A program made the position numbers and the translations under genes. A model generated the notes under the pieces. It ran no database searches. It was not told the origin of the DNA and worked only from the letters and a program-made list of their open reading frames with translations. A DNA stretch of 25,682 bases from NCBI GenBank assembly GCA_946611595.1, contig CAMODY010000005.1, positions 1 through 25,682 of the forward strand, in the 5' to 3' direction. Numbering within the stretch: the stretch's first letter is position 1; each line of letters begins with the position of its first letter. The DNA comes from an uncultured Clostridia bacterium. Lineage in GTDB: Bacteria > Bacillota > Clostridia > Lachnospirales > Lachnospiraceae. Below are positions 1-7,826 of the stretch, in pieces.

Positions 1-1367
1 CCAATATCTCCACCTGTCATTACAACTTTATCTCCAGCTTTCAGATTCATTTCGCGGATCGCAGCTTTAAGTCCGTTTTCAAACATTTCCGCCTGATTAT
101 CAAAGTGTTCTGAAAGAACGGGCTTCACACCCCAGCTGATATTAAGGCGACGCCAAACTCTTTTATCCATTGTTGCACCGATGATCGGCGACGGGCAGCG
201 GAAACGGCTCATCATCTTCGCGGTATGTCCGGAAACAGAGTTTACAACAATACACTTTGCATCCACGTCATTTGCCATTGCACAAGTTGCATGACAAATG
301 GAGTCGAGCTCATCTTTGATCCGGTAGCCTGTATTGTGGAACCACTCTTCGTAGTCGATCTGGCCTTCTGTATACTCTGCAATCTTCGCCATAGTCTCAA
401 CCGCCTCAACCGGATGCGCACCATTTGCAGTCTCTCCGGAAAGCATGATCAGGGAGGTTCCTTCATAAACAGCATTCGCTACATCCGAAGCCTCTGCCCT
501 CGTTGGTCTTGGTTTCGTGATCATAGATTCCAGCATCTCCGTTGCGGTAACAACACGCTTTCCTCTGATCCTGCAGCGATAGGTCATATCCTTTTGAATG
601 GCCGGAACTTCAATAAACGGGATCTCAACTCCGAGGTCTCCTCGTGCCACCATAATGCCTGTGACTTCATTTAAGATATCATCCAGATTATTGACACCAG
701 CGCGGTTTTCGATCTTTGCGATAATGCTGATATCCTTTCCGCCGTTATCGTCTAAAAACTGTCGCATCTCTCTGACATTTTCCTTGGTGGAGACAAACGA
801 TGCGGCTACATAGTCGATCTCATTTTTAATGCCAAACAAAAGGTCTGCTTTATCTTTCTCGCTTAAGAACTCATGCTGCATGAGTTTTCCCGGGAAGTTC
901 ATGCTTTTTCTGTTTGAGAGGATTCCGCCGTAAATAACCTTGCAGTGGATCTCAGGCCCTGCGATTTCTTCTACTTGCAGTTCGATCAGTCCATCATTTA
1001 CCAGGATACGGTCTCCTGCCTCAAGTTCATTCGGAAGATTCGCATAACTTACGGAAACCTTTGTCTCATCCCCTTCCACTTCTTCAGAAGTCAAGGTGAA
1101 ACTCTGTCCCTCTTCCAGCTCTACCTTATCATTTTTAAAAGTCCCGACGCGGTACTCCGGACCTTTGGTATCCAGCATGATTGGAATTGGTGCATTCAAT
1201 TCTTCACGCACCTGTTTGATCCGGTCAATCTTTATCTGCATCTCTTCATGTGTTCCATGTGAGAAATTGAGTCTGGCAACGTCCATTCCGGCGCGGATCA
1301 TTTTAGCGAGAACCTCTGGGCTTTCGCTTGCCGGACCGATCGTGCAAATGATTTTTGTCTTCCTCAT
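1..1367 (-). CDS. pyk: Pyruvate kinase, 3' end beyond window
   Basis: Catalyses the last step of glycolysis, phosphoenolpyruvate plus ADP to pyruvate plus ATP, in the cytosol. Reading the minus strand from the ATG at 1367 gives 455 codons with no stop before the window edge. The start MRKTKIICTIGPAS and the later SRLNFSHG-like segment (ARLNFSHG) are typical of the family. The Mg/PEP-binding stretch ARGDLGVE lies near residue 240 and is preceded by IIAKIEN with the catalytic lysine. PTRAEASDVANAVYEG and MLSGETANG follow. Family members are usually about 470-480 residues, or about 585 with an added phosphohistidine domain, so at least 15-25 residues are missing; whether the extra domain exists cannot be seen. 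An AAGAGG ribosome site precedes the ATG. The gene stands alone behind the rpsI terminator; I found no convincing promoter. Confidence 0.96.
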   Translation of the reverse strand, partial: MRKTKIICTIGPASESPEVLAKMIRAGMDVARLNFSHGTHEEMQIKIDRIKQVREELNAPIPIMLDTKGPEYRVGTFKNDKVELEEGQSFTLTSEEVEGDETKVSVSYANLPNELEAGDRILVNDGLIELQVEEIAGPEIHCKVIYGGILSNRKSMNFPGKLMQHEFLSEKDKADLLFGIKNEIDYVAASFVSTKENVREMRQFLDDNGGKDISIIAKIENRAGVNNLDDILNEVTGIMVARGDLGVEIPFIEVPAIQKDMTYRCRIRGKRVVTATEMLESMITKPRPTRAEASDVANAVYEGTSLIMLSGETANGAHPVEAVETMAKIAEYTEGQIDYEEWFHNTGYRIKDELDSICHATCAMANDVDAKCIVVNSVSGHTAKMMSRFRCPSPIIGATMDKRVWRRLNISWGVKPVLSEHFDNQAEMFENGLKAAIREMNLKAGDKVVMTGGDI

Positions 1368-1460
1368 GATTACTGCCTCTTTTCTTTTTTGAACAATTAC
1401 TGCTGTTCTTATTCAAACACTATATCTGTTTTACCATACCATATTTTAGATGGAATGGCG

Positions 1461-1503
1461 AAAAATATAAAACAAAAACTCTCCGAAAAATTTCGGAGAG
1501 TTT
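1461..1503 (-). terminator. Intrinsic terminator of the rplM-rpsI operon
   Basis: A perfect 13-bp inverted repeat (1476-1488 with 1491-1503, core CTCCGAAA) is followed on the minus strand by a T-rich run (1478 down to 1461). It lies 25 bases past the rpsI stop and before pyk. Confidence 0.88.
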
Positions 1504-1527
1504 GTTTTGTGAATCGTAGTTTGATGA

Positions 1528-1917
1528 CTAACGTTTGGAGAACTGCGGTGCACGTCTTGCGCCTTTGAGACCGTATTTCTTTCTTTCTTTCATTCTCGGA
1601 TCTCTTGTAAGATATCCTGCCTTTTTAAGAACTGGTCTGTTCTCTGCATCAGCCTGTACCAGGGCTCTTGCAATACCATGACGGATCGCACCTGCCTGTC
1701 CTGTGTATCCGCCGCCTTTAACGGTAACGGTTACATCATACTTGTCAGCACTGTTTAAAGCTTCAAGAGGCTGGCGAACGATCACTTTCAGTGTCTCATA
1801 GCCAAAATATTCATCAAGGCTTCTTTTGTTTACTGTGATATTTCCTTTGCCCGGTGCAATGTAAACTCTTGCAATACTCTTTTTTCTTCTTCCGGTTCCG
1901 TAAAATTTATCTGCCAA
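1528..1917 (-). CDS. rpsI: 30S ribosomal protein S9
   Basis: Structural protein of the small ribosomal subunit; its C-terminal tail reaches the P-site tRNA. The 129 residues match the usual bacterial length. The N-terminal FYGTGRRKKSIARV, the central GGGYTGQAGAIRHGIARAL and the C-terminal tail ending GARRAPQFSKR are the standard S9 signatures. The start codon is TTG at 1917, supported by AAAGGAGG 8 bases upstream. It is the second gene of the rplM-rpsI operon, 20 bases behind rplM, an arrangement conserved across bacteria, and is followed by an intrinsic terminator. Confidence 0.98.
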   Translation of the reverse strand: MADKFYGTGRRKKSIARVYIAPGKGNITVNKRSLDEYFGYETLKVIVRQPLEALNSADKYDVTVTVKGGGYTGQAGAIRHGIARALVQADAENRPVLKKAGYLTRDPRMKERKKYGLKGARRAPQFSKR

Positions 1918-1937
1918 TGTTATTTCCTCCTTTCAGT

Positions 1938-2366
1938 TTAAACTTCCAAAGCTTCCGGCTTCTGTGCCTGATGCGGATGTTCCGGACCTGCGTATACGAA
2001 CATTTTCTTGATCATCTTACGTCCTAATGGTCCCTTTGGAAGCATTCCCTTAACTGCAAGTTCAATAACTTTTTCCGGCTTCTTTGCGATCATGGTCTTG
2101 AGGTCTGTTTCCTTCATTCCTCCAACATAATCGGAGTGATGGTAGTAGATCTTCTGATCTAATTTCTTACCTGTAACCTTGATCTTTTCAGCGTTGATAA
2201 CGATTACGTAATCACCGGTATCTTCGTGAGGTGTGTAGATTGGTTTGTTCTTACCTCTTAAGATTTTTGCAAGTTCGCTGGAGAGACGTCCGAGAGTTTT
2301 GCCATCAGCATCAACGACAAACCATTTTCTCTCGATCTTCTCAGGATTAGCCATAAATGTCTTCAT
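1938..2366 (-). CDS. rplM: 50S ribosomal protein L13
   Basis: An early-assembly protein of the large ribosomal subunit. The 142 residues are the normal length. KTFMANPEKIERKWFVVDA at the start, GRLSS, GDYVIVINAEKIKVTGKK, YYHHSDYVGG and the C-terminal MLPKGPLGRKM...AGPEHPHQAQKP are all classic L13 motifs. The ATG at 2366 has AGGAGG 7 bases upstream. It is the first gene of an operon with rpsI, is transcribed from the consensus promoter at 2533-2562, and is preceded by a leader of about 160 nt with at least two potential hairpins, which suggests feedback control of the kind known for ribosomal protein operons. Confidence 0.98.
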   Translation of the reverse strand: MKTFMANPEKIERKWFVVDADGKTLGRLSSELAKILRGKNKPIYTPHEDTGDYVIVINAEKIKVTGKKLDQKIYYHHSDYVGGMKETDLKTMIAKKPEKVIELAVKGMLPKGPLGRKMIKKMFVYAGPEHPHQAQKPEALEV

Positions 2367-2389
2367 CGATTTTCCTCCTAAATGTCTTT

Positions 2390-2507
2390 GGTTCCTGCCC
2401 TGCTTTTCGCTGTAATGTCCGGACAGCTCATATCAGCACCTGAACCGTTATATACATTTTACTTCCGGCAGTTTCTTGATGCCCTTCGGGGCTAATTGAA
2501 AGGGCAT
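2390..2507 (-). promoter_or_regulatory. Structured 5' leader of rplM (possible L13 leader)
   Basis: Between the rplM start site and its ribosome binding site the transcript can form a hairpin ATGCCCTT/AAGGGCAT (2500-2507 with 2479-2486). It can also form a second element closed by GGTTC/GAACC (2442-2446 with 2390-2394) that contains an inner GCTGT/ACAGC hairpin (2423-2427 with 2409-2413). This is the expected place for the L13 leader known from low-GC Gram-positive bacteria, to which L13 itself may bind. I did not match it base by base to that family. Confidence 0.45.
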
Positions 2508-2555
2508 AAAAAACCTGTCGTCACAAGCTAAGATTATATAGCAGTGACGACAGGT
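2508..2555 (-). terminator. Inverted repeat across the rplM -10 box, probable terminator of the secA/SnoaL transcript
   Basis: ACCTGTCGTCAC (2544-2555) pairs perfectly with GTGACGACAGGT (2513-2524) and is followed on the minus strand by TTTTTTA, which is terminator geometry for readthrough from the SnoaL-like gene ending at 2587. The 19-base loop contains the rplM -10 box. A role as a regulator-binding palindrome is an alternative. Confidence 0.6.
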
Positions 2556-2562
2556 CTGTCAA
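2533..2562 (-). promoter_or_regulatory. Consensus promoter of rplM-rpsI
   Basis: The -35 hexamer TTGACA (2557-2562) and -10 hexamer TATAAT (2533-2538) are both perfect sigma-A consensus with an 18-base spacer. The predicted start is near 2526. The promoter is embedded in a 12-bp inverted repeat (2513-2524 with 2544-2555). Confidence 0.85.
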
Positions 2563-2586
2563 CTAAAAATCCTTAAAAATCAGCGA

Positions 2587-2958
2587 TTAATCAAAGAGGT
2601 CTCTTCCGCTTGTTGCAACCAGTCCTCCGACATCGTGTTCTACAACGTCCCAGTGCTCTGCAAGTTTTCCGTCCTGCAGGCGATAGATATCAACAACCTT
2701 GTTAACGGAGCCGTTGCTTCCCATCGTGCACTTGAAAAAGACGGCTACATGATCTTCGTTTTCAAAGATCTTCTTGATCTCCATGTGTGGCTTTGCAGCG
2801 AGGAATTTTGCAGCGAACTCTTTAAATCCTTCTTTTCCGTCTGCCACACCGACATTATGCTGCATATAATCATCTCTCATGAAATCATCAAGATGGGTCA
2901 GATCCCAGCCATTAAACACTTCTTCGTAAAATTTCAGAACTACTTCTTTGTTTGTCAT
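2587..2958 (-). CDS. SnoaL-like / NTF2-fold protein of unknown substrate
   Basis: A 123-residue protein resembling the SnoaL-like NTF2-fold group of small cone-shaped enzymes and binding proteins. Support comes from the N-terminal helix (VVLKFYEEVFNG), the segment DYMQHNVGVADGKEGF and the C-terminal strands VDIYRLQDGKLAEHWDVV, a very typical SnoaL ending. These folds range from polyketide cyclases and aldol-type enzymes to ligand-binding domains, so the substrate cannot be named. I chose the ATG at 2958 because AAAGGA sits 7 bases upstream and it leaves 14 bases after the secA stop; the upstream ATG at 2994 would run into secA. No terminator separates it from secA, so co-transcription is likely, but I know of no functional link to secretion. 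Confidence 0.8.
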   Translation of the reverse strand: MTNKEVVLKFYEEVFNGWDLTHLDDFMRDDYMQHNVGVADGKEGFKEFAAKFLAAKPHMEIKKIFENEDHVAVFFKCTMGSNGSVNKVVDIYRLQDGKLAEHWDVVEHDVGGLVATSGRDLFD

Positions 2959-2972
2959 GATGATATCCTTTC

Positions 2973-5543
2973 TTATGCCTTTCTTCCACAGCAATGTTTA
3001 TATTTCTTTCCGGAACCGCACGGGCACGGATCATTTGGATAAACTTTATCATCTGCACGTTTCTTCGGCGCCTTAACCGCGGAGTCATCCTTATTGGTTG
3101 CCATTGGTTTTGCAACCTGCTCGCGTTTTACTTCCTGCTCGATCTTGATATGCATCATCACGCGAACGGTATCTTCCTGGATTCCGGCGATCATGCCGTC
3201 AAACATATCATAACCTGCCATCTTATATTCAACGACCGGATCCCTCTGACCATAAGCCTGAAGGCCGATACCCTGACGGAGCTGATCCATATCATCAATA
3301 TGGTTCATCCAGTGACGGTCAATAACTCTAAGCAGTACAACACGCTCAACCTCGCGAAGATGTTCTTCAACCGGGAATTCTTTTTCTTTCGCCTCATACA
3401 GACGATGACCTAACTCAATCATATCCTGGCGGAAATCATCTTTGCTGTAGCCACCTGCAAGCTGCTCTTTTGAAAGGCCTACGATCGTGCCAAATACAGG
3501 ATTCCAGCTCTCATTAAAGGAGGTCATATCCCATTCATCCGGTGTTGTTCCTTCAACGATATTGGCATTTACAATACGTTCTGCGGTTGCATCGATCATG
3601 GTAAAGATCGACTCTCGCATAGATTCACCATCAAGAACTCTGCGGCGCTCAGCATAAATGATCTCTCTTTGCTCATTCATGACTTCATCATATTCAAGCA
3701 GGTTCTTTCTGATACCAAAGTTGTTGTTCTCTATCTTTTCCTGCGCTCTTTCGATTGCGCTAGAAAGCATCTTGTGCTCGATCTGTTCGCCGTCTTCTAC
3801 GCCAAGTGTATTAAATACGCCCATAAGACGTTCAGATCCAAACAGACGCATCAGATCATCTTCAAGGGAAATATAGAAGCGGCTTTCACCAGGATCTCCC
3901 TGTCGTCCGGAACGACCACGCAGCTGGTTATCAATACGTCTGGATTCATGTCGCTCGGTTCCAATGATCTTAAGACCACCTGCTGCCTTTGCTTCATCAT
4001 CCAGCTTAATATCGGTACCACGGCCGGCCATGTTGGTTGCGATGGTTACTGCCCCATGTTTTCCGGCTTCCGCAACGATCTGTGCCTCCTGCTCATGGAA
4101 TTTTGCATTTAATACGTTATGTTTAACGCCGCGCTTGCTGAGCATCCTGGAAAGCAGCTCAGAAGTTTCGATCGTGATCGTACCAACAAGAACAGGCTGT
4201 CCTTTTTCATGTGCTGCTACGATCTCATCAATAACGGCTTTATATTTTTCTTTTTTAGTTTTATATACTGCGTCCTGAAGGTCCTTACGAATGACCGGTA
4301 CATTGGTCGGGATTTCCACAACGTCCATTCCATAGATATTACGGAACTCGTTTTCCTCTGTCAGCGCAGTACCTGTCATACCTGCTTTTTTGCGGTACTT
4401 ATTAAAGAAGTTCTGGAAGGTGATCGTTGCTAAGGTTCTGGACTCGCGTTTTACCTGCACATGCTCTTTTGCTTCGATTGCCTGATGCAGACCGTCCGAA
4501 TATCTTCTTCCCGGCATGATACGTCCGGTAAACTCATCAACGATTAAGATCTGATCATCTTTTACTACATAGTCCTGATCACGGTGCATCAGGTTGTGCG
4601 CACGAAGAGCTAAGATAATATTATGCTGGATCTCTAAGTTTTCAGGATCAGCGAGGTTTTCGATCTTAAAGAACTGCTCTACTCTGCGAACACCCTCTTC
4701 TGTAAGGTTTACAGATTTTTCTTTTTCATTAACAACGAAATCACCTGTCTCTTCCATCTTCTCGCCCATGATGATATCCATCTTGCCGAGTTCTTTTGCC
4801 TCACCTCGCTGAAGCTGTTTTGCGAGAATATCACAAAGCTCATAAAGTTTGGTAGACTTTGCAGACTGTCCGCTGATGATCAGAGGCGTTCTTGCTTCAT
4901 CAATCAAAATGGAGTCGACCTCGTCGACGATTGCATAGTTTAATTCTCTTTGAACCAGGTCTTCTTTTCTTACAACCATGTTGTCACGGAGGTAATCAAA
5001 TCCCAGTTCGTTGTTTGTAACATATGTGATGTCACAGTTATAAGCTTCCTGTCTTTCTTCATTTGACATACTGTTCAATACAACACCGACAGTAAGACCT
5101 AATGCTCTGTGCACCTGTCCCATCCACTCAGCATCACGCTTTGCCAGGTAGTCGTTGACGGTTACGACATGAACACCGCGGCCTTCAAGTGCGTTAAGGT
5201 AAGAAGGTAAAAGACAGGTCTGCGTCTTTCCTTCACCGGTCTTCATTTCTGCAATACGTCCCTGATGAAGGATGATACCGCCCATCAGCTGAACCGGATA
5301 GTGCTCTGTTCCAAGTTTTCTTCTGGTTGCTTCACGAACGAGCGCAAATGCCTCTACTAAAAGATCATCCAAAGTCTCTCCTGCTGAAAGACGCTGTTTG
5401 AATTCTTCTGTCTTTGCTGCCATCTGTTCATCGGAAAGCTGCATCATAGAAGGTCGTAATTCTTCAATTTTCTTTACCAGTGGAGAAATACGTTTGATCT
5501 CCTTGGAACTATGACTTCCGAAAAGTTTTTCTTTTAATCCCAT
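2973..5543 (-). CDS. secA: Preprotein translocase ATPase SecA
   Basis: The motor of the Sec pathway: it uses ATP to push unfolded preproteins through SecYEG at the membrane. The 856 residues fit the family. Walker A is MKTGEGKTQ near residue 100. The DEAD-like box DEVDSILIDEARTPLIISG follows near residue 207. The second nucleotide-binding fold carries TNMAGRGTDI and the arginine finger region RGRSGRQGDPG. The C-terminus ends in the zinc motif CPCGSGKKYKHCCG, which serves SecB- or lipid-type contacts. The start at 5543 (MGLKEKLFG) is the family start, with AGGAG about 12 bases upstream, slightly far. It follows hpf by 89 bases, which contain a GC-rich hairpin but no T-tract, so readthrough from hpf is plausible. 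Confidence 0.98.
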   Translation of the reverse strand: MGLKEKLFGSHSSKEIKRISPLVKKIEELRPSMMQLSDEQMAAKTEEFKQRLSAGETLDDLLVEAFALVREATRRKLGTEHYPVQLMGGIILHQGRIAEMKTGEGKTQTCLLPSYLNALEGRGVHVVTVNDYLAKRDAEWMGQVHRALGLTVGVVLNSMSNEERQEAYNCDITYVTNNELGFDYLRDNMVVRKEDLVQRELNYAIVDEVDSILIDEARTPLIISGQSAKSTKLYELCDILAKQLQRGEAKELGKMDIIMGEKMEETGDFVVNEKEKSVNLTEEGVRRVEQFFKIENLADPENLEIQHNIILALRAHNLMHRDQDYVVKDDQILIVDEFTGRIMPGRRYSDGLHQAIEAKEHVQVKRESRTLATITFQNFFNKYRKKAGMTGTALTEENEFRNIYGMDVVEIPTNVPVIRKDLQDAVYKTKKEKYKAVIDEIVAAHEKGQPVLVGTITIETSELLSRMLSKRGVKHNVLNAKFHEQEAQIVAEAGKHGAVTIATNMAGRGTDIKLDDEAKAAGGLKIIGTERHESRRIDNQLRGRSGRQGDPGESRFYISLEDDLMRLFGSERLMGVFNTLGVEDGEQIEHKMLSSAIERAQEKIENNNFGIRKNLLEYDEVMNEQREIIYAERRRVLDGESMRESIFTMIDATAERIVNANIVEGTTPDEWDMTSFNESWNPVFGTIVGLSKEQLAGGYSKDDFRQDMIELGHRLYEAKEKEFPVEEHLREVERVVLLRVIDRHWMNHIDDMDQLRQGIGLQAYGQRDPVVEYKMAGYDMFDGMIAGIQEDTVRVMMHIKIEQEVKREQVAKPMATNKDDSAVKAPKKRADDKVYPNDPCPCGSGKKYKHCCGRKA

Positions 5544-5574
5544 TGATATTAATTGCTCCTATATTTCATGATTC

Positions 5575-5597
5575 GGCGCCGCTTATCAGGCGGCGCC
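5575..5597 (-). other. GC-rich hairpin between hpf and secA
   Basis: GGCGCCGC (5575-5582) and GCGGCGCC (5590-5597) form a perfect 8-bp stem with a 7-base loop. No T-tract follows on either strand, so it is not a standard intrinsic terminator. It ends about 20 bases before the secA ribosome site and could be an mRNA processing, pausing or stability element. Confidence 0.5.
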
Positions 5598-5632
5598 TCA
5601 AAAGTATCAGTATTTAATTTTAAGCTTCTTTT

Positions 5633-6160
5633 TTATTCCGGCTCGATCAGACCGTAAGTATCGTTCTTTCTTTTATAAACAACATTGATCGTGTCTGTTT
5701 CGGAGTTTGTAAAAACAAAGAAGTTGTGACCAAGAAGATCCATCTGCATGCAGGCTTCAATCGGATCCATCGGTTTGAAATCAAATCGTTTGTTCTTTAC
5801 GATCTTGATCTCATTCTCATCTTCATCGTAATCCTGCTCGATGTATTCCTTGGTGAAAGTCTTGCGATCCTGGTACTTATCGATCAGCTTGTTTTTGTAT
5901 TTTTTCAGCTGAGTCTCGATTGCCTCTTCCGCAAGGTCGATGGACACATACATGTCAGAACTTGTCTGCTCTGCACGGATGATTCCTCCCTTAACAGGGA
6001 TCGTGACCTCGATCTTCTGGCGGCTCTTTTCGACACTCAAGGTGACCAGCACCTCCGTATCCTGTGAAAAATACCGTTCAAGTTTGCCGATCTTCTCCTG
6101 GATGGCTGACTTGAGGCTTTCTGTGACATCGACATTTCTGCCTGTTATAGTGTATTTCAC
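5633..6160 (-). CDS. hpf: Long-form ribosome hibernation promoting factor
   Basis: Binds the 30S decoding channel and drives 70S dimerisation (100S ribosomes) in slow growth. The 175 residues are the long-form length: an N-terminal S30AE domain (about 1-100, starting MKYTITGRNVDVTESLKSAIQEKI), an acidic linker (about 110-120, DYDEDENE) and a C-terminal dimerisation domain with KRFDFKPMDPIEACMQMDLLGHNFFVFTN. The start is a GTG at 6160, supported by AAAGGGG a few bases upstream. It is followed by secA in the same direction, as in Bacillus and many Clostridia. A hairpin terminator of the upstream NlpC gene ends close to its 5' end. I saw no convincing stress-sigma promoter. Confidence 0.95.
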   Translation of the reverse strand: MKYTITGRNVDVTESLKSAIQEKIGKLERYFSQDTEVLVTLSVEKSRQKIEVTIPVKGGIIRAEQTSSDMYVSIDLAEEAIETQLKKYKNKLIDKYQDRKTFTKEYIEQDYDEDENEIKIVKNKRFDFKPMDPIEACMQMDLLGHNFFVFTNSETDTINVVYKRKNDTYGLIEPE

Positions 6161-6203
6161 TATATCACCCCTTTCCGCCTTTTTTGATGGTTTTATTGTA
6201 ACA

Positions 6204-6230
6204 TAAAAGAGTTCCCGGTGGGAACTCTTT
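6204..6230 (-). terminator. Terminator of the SH3-NlpC/P60 gene
   Basis: An 11-bp perfect stem, AAAGAGTTCCC with GGGAACTCTTT (6220-6230 with 6206-6216) and a 3-base loop, lies 22 bases after the stop at 6252 and is followed on the minus strand by a short T run. Confidence 0.75.
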
Positions 6231-6251
6231 CACAAAATTTTCTTATTTCTT

Positions 6252-7511
6252 TTAATTGATATATCTTGCGATATTTATGATCGGCATCATGTACATGTTT
6301 GCATAACTTGCTGTCGTTCCCGGTACAGATTCATGGACAACAGTTCCATCTCCGACATAAAGGGCAACATGACCCGGATAAGCTACGATATCGCCCGGAC
6401 GGATATCATCAACGGAAACTGAAGTTCCACCCCATGACTGTGCATCCGAAGATCTGGAAATATCGATTCCGTATGCTCTGTAGACTGCGCTTGTAAAGCC
6501 GCTGCAGTCTGCGCCGTAGCTAAGGTCTGAGCTTCCCCATACATAAGGAAGAACGCCGACAAACTGCTGTGCATAATTTGCGATTGCCTGTCTTAAAGCT
6601 GCAACATCTTCAGAATCCGGAGCTGCCGGAGCAATGTTGATGCTTCTTGCCTCATAGCTTTGAGCTTCTTCTACTTTTTCGTTTTCAATGTTTTCTGCAG
6701 CTGCTACACCATCATTGATCCGGTTCGTAGCATCAATCTCTGCAGAAACTAAAGCGGCATATTTTCTGACTACGGAGTAGGTCATATCACTATTGTATAC
6801 CCATCCTTCGCCAACACCAGGAACAGAGATCTTACTGAATTCATCGCCTTCTTCAACGAGCGTGTATCTTACACCATCAGGGAGAACACAAAGAACTGTA
6901 CTGTAATCCCATGGATCCTGATACAGATAAACTTCACTGTTGTTAGCATATGCAGCGCTGACATAGGTGGATCCATCCATACCTTCAGCTTCCATGCCTT
7001 TTACGAATCCGTCTTTTTTCACATAACCGTTAACGGAATCGGAAATAACCTGATACCATTCACCCTGCTCTTTTACAAGAGTTGCAACATCGCCGGCGTA
7101 CATATGGCCTACAACTTTTGCAACTTCTTCGCCATTTTCAATACGCTCATTGCCAGGGATCTTGTTATAAACATCTGCGGTACCTTCACCATTGTAAACG
7201 ATCAGTTTTCCAATGGTATTTCCATTAGCATCATAATACTCGTTGAGGCCATCTCCTAAAGATGCGCCTAATGCTGTAGTGGAAAGATACTCAACAGAAC
7301 TTCCTGAAGTAGCTCCTACATAACCATCAATAACTGTACCCATGCCGGCACCAGGAAGCGCAAGCGCATCCTCTGCCATAACCACATTCTGCTTTGCAGC
7401 AGGTGCAGCACCGGCAAGGCTTGTTACAGACATAATGCCGCCACCTAAAATCGTTACGGCACTTGCAAAAGCTATCATAGATACTTTGTTAAACTTAAGA
7501 ATTTTTGACAT
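6252..7511 (-). CDS. Secreted SH3-NlpC/P60 peptidoglycan hydrolase
   Basis: A cell-wall endopeptidase, probably cutting stem-peptide bonds outside the cell. The 419-residue protein starts with a signal peptide: basic SKILKFNK, a hydrophobic core at about 10-33, then an alanine-rich cleavage region near 35-38. Two bacterial SH3-like modules follow (about 100-170 and 190-250; GEWYQVISDSVNGYVKKDGF is typical). A helical Ala/Glu-rich linker runs to about 300. The C-terminal NlpC/P60 domain carries the catalytic Cys336 in YGADCSGF, His381 in YPGHVALYVG and the third residue His393. No terminal membrane or sortase segment is present, so it is likely released or held through SH3. No clear Shine-Dalgarno site precedes the ATG, which is odd next to its neighbours. 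It is a single-gene unit with its own promoter and terminator. Confidence 0.92.
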   Translation of the reverse strand: MSKILKFNKVSMIAFASAVTILGGGIMSVTSLAGAAPAAKQNVVMAEDALALPGAGMGTVIDGYVGATSGSSVEYLSTTALGASLGDGLNEYYDANGNTIGKLIVYNGEGTADVYNKIPGNERIENGEEVAKVVGHMYAGDVATLVKEQGEWYQVISDSVNGYVKKDGFVKGMEAEGMDGSTYVSAAYANNSEVYLYQDPWDYSTVLCVLPDGVRYTLVEEGDEFSKISVPGVGEGWVYNSDMTYSVVRKYAALVSAEIDATNRINDGVAAAENIENEKVEEAQSYEARSINIAPAAPDSEDVAALRQAIANYAQQFVGVLPYVWGSSDLSYGADCSGFTSAVYRAYGIDISRSSDAQSWGGTSVSVDDIRPGDIVAYPGHVALYVGDGTVVHESVPGTTASYANMYMMPIINIARYIN

Positions 7512-7564
7512 ATTTTTTGGGATTTGTTTTATTTTATTACGTAATTGTTACAAATTTCTTAATA

Positions 7565-7593
7565 AATATAACATCCAACTTGCAAAAAGTCAA
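7565..7593 (-). promoter_or_regulatory. Promoter of the SH3-NlpC/P60 gene
   Basis: TTGACT (7588-7593) and TATATT (7565-7570) are separated by 17 bases, putting transcription start about 45 bases before the ATG at 7511. Confidence 0.7.
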
Positions 7594-7758
7594 CCAATAT
7601 ATCTGTGAAGAATTTATGAAAAAAATAGAAAAATACCACAATTTCTTGTGTTTACATTTTATTGTATTCTACAAGATATTGTATACGTCCTGCCACGATT
7701 TTCCAGCTGAATATCGTAATAATTCTGAAATAGTTTTATTCCCAGAAAAGCTGAATAA
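7594..7758. other. AT-rich intergenic stretch without a gene
   Basis: Part of the 315-base gap between the NlpC/P60 gene and the lysine transporter gene. Besides the promoter and the terminator at its two ends it shows only AT-rich sequence with small palindromes such as ACAAGATATTGT near 7671. No ORF with a ribosome site or recognisable RNA is visible. Confidence 0.5.
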
Positions 7759-7788
7759 AGACAAAAGGCAGTAGTCAAAACTACCGCC
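7759..7788 (-). terminator. Terminator of the lysine transporter gene
   Basis: GGCGGTAGT (7780-7788) pairs with ACTACTGCC (7767-7775), one G-U pair and a 4-base loop, followed by TTTTGTCTTT on the minus strand. It sits about 40 bases after the stop at 7827. Confidence 0.8.
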
Positions 7789-7826
7789 TTCTGCCTTTTG
7801 CCATTCTGTTGTATACAAGTTGCGTT

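Noticed and set aside
1368..1460. Possible pyk promoter
   Set aside because: A TATAGT-like -10 near 1420 has no acceptable -35 at the right spacing, so I did not annotate it.
2959..2994. Longer start for the SnoaL-like protein
   Set aside because: It would overlap secA, and AAAGGA points to the ATG at 2958.
2635..3042. Plus-strand 135-codon frame opposite the SnoaL-like gene
   Set aside because: Antisense shadow of a gene with recognisable protein motifs; no initiation signals.
7505..7774. Plus-strand frame of 89 codons in the gap after the NlpC/P60 gene
   Set aside because: AT-rich, low-complexity translation, no ribosome site, and it crosses a promoter and a terminator of the minus strand.
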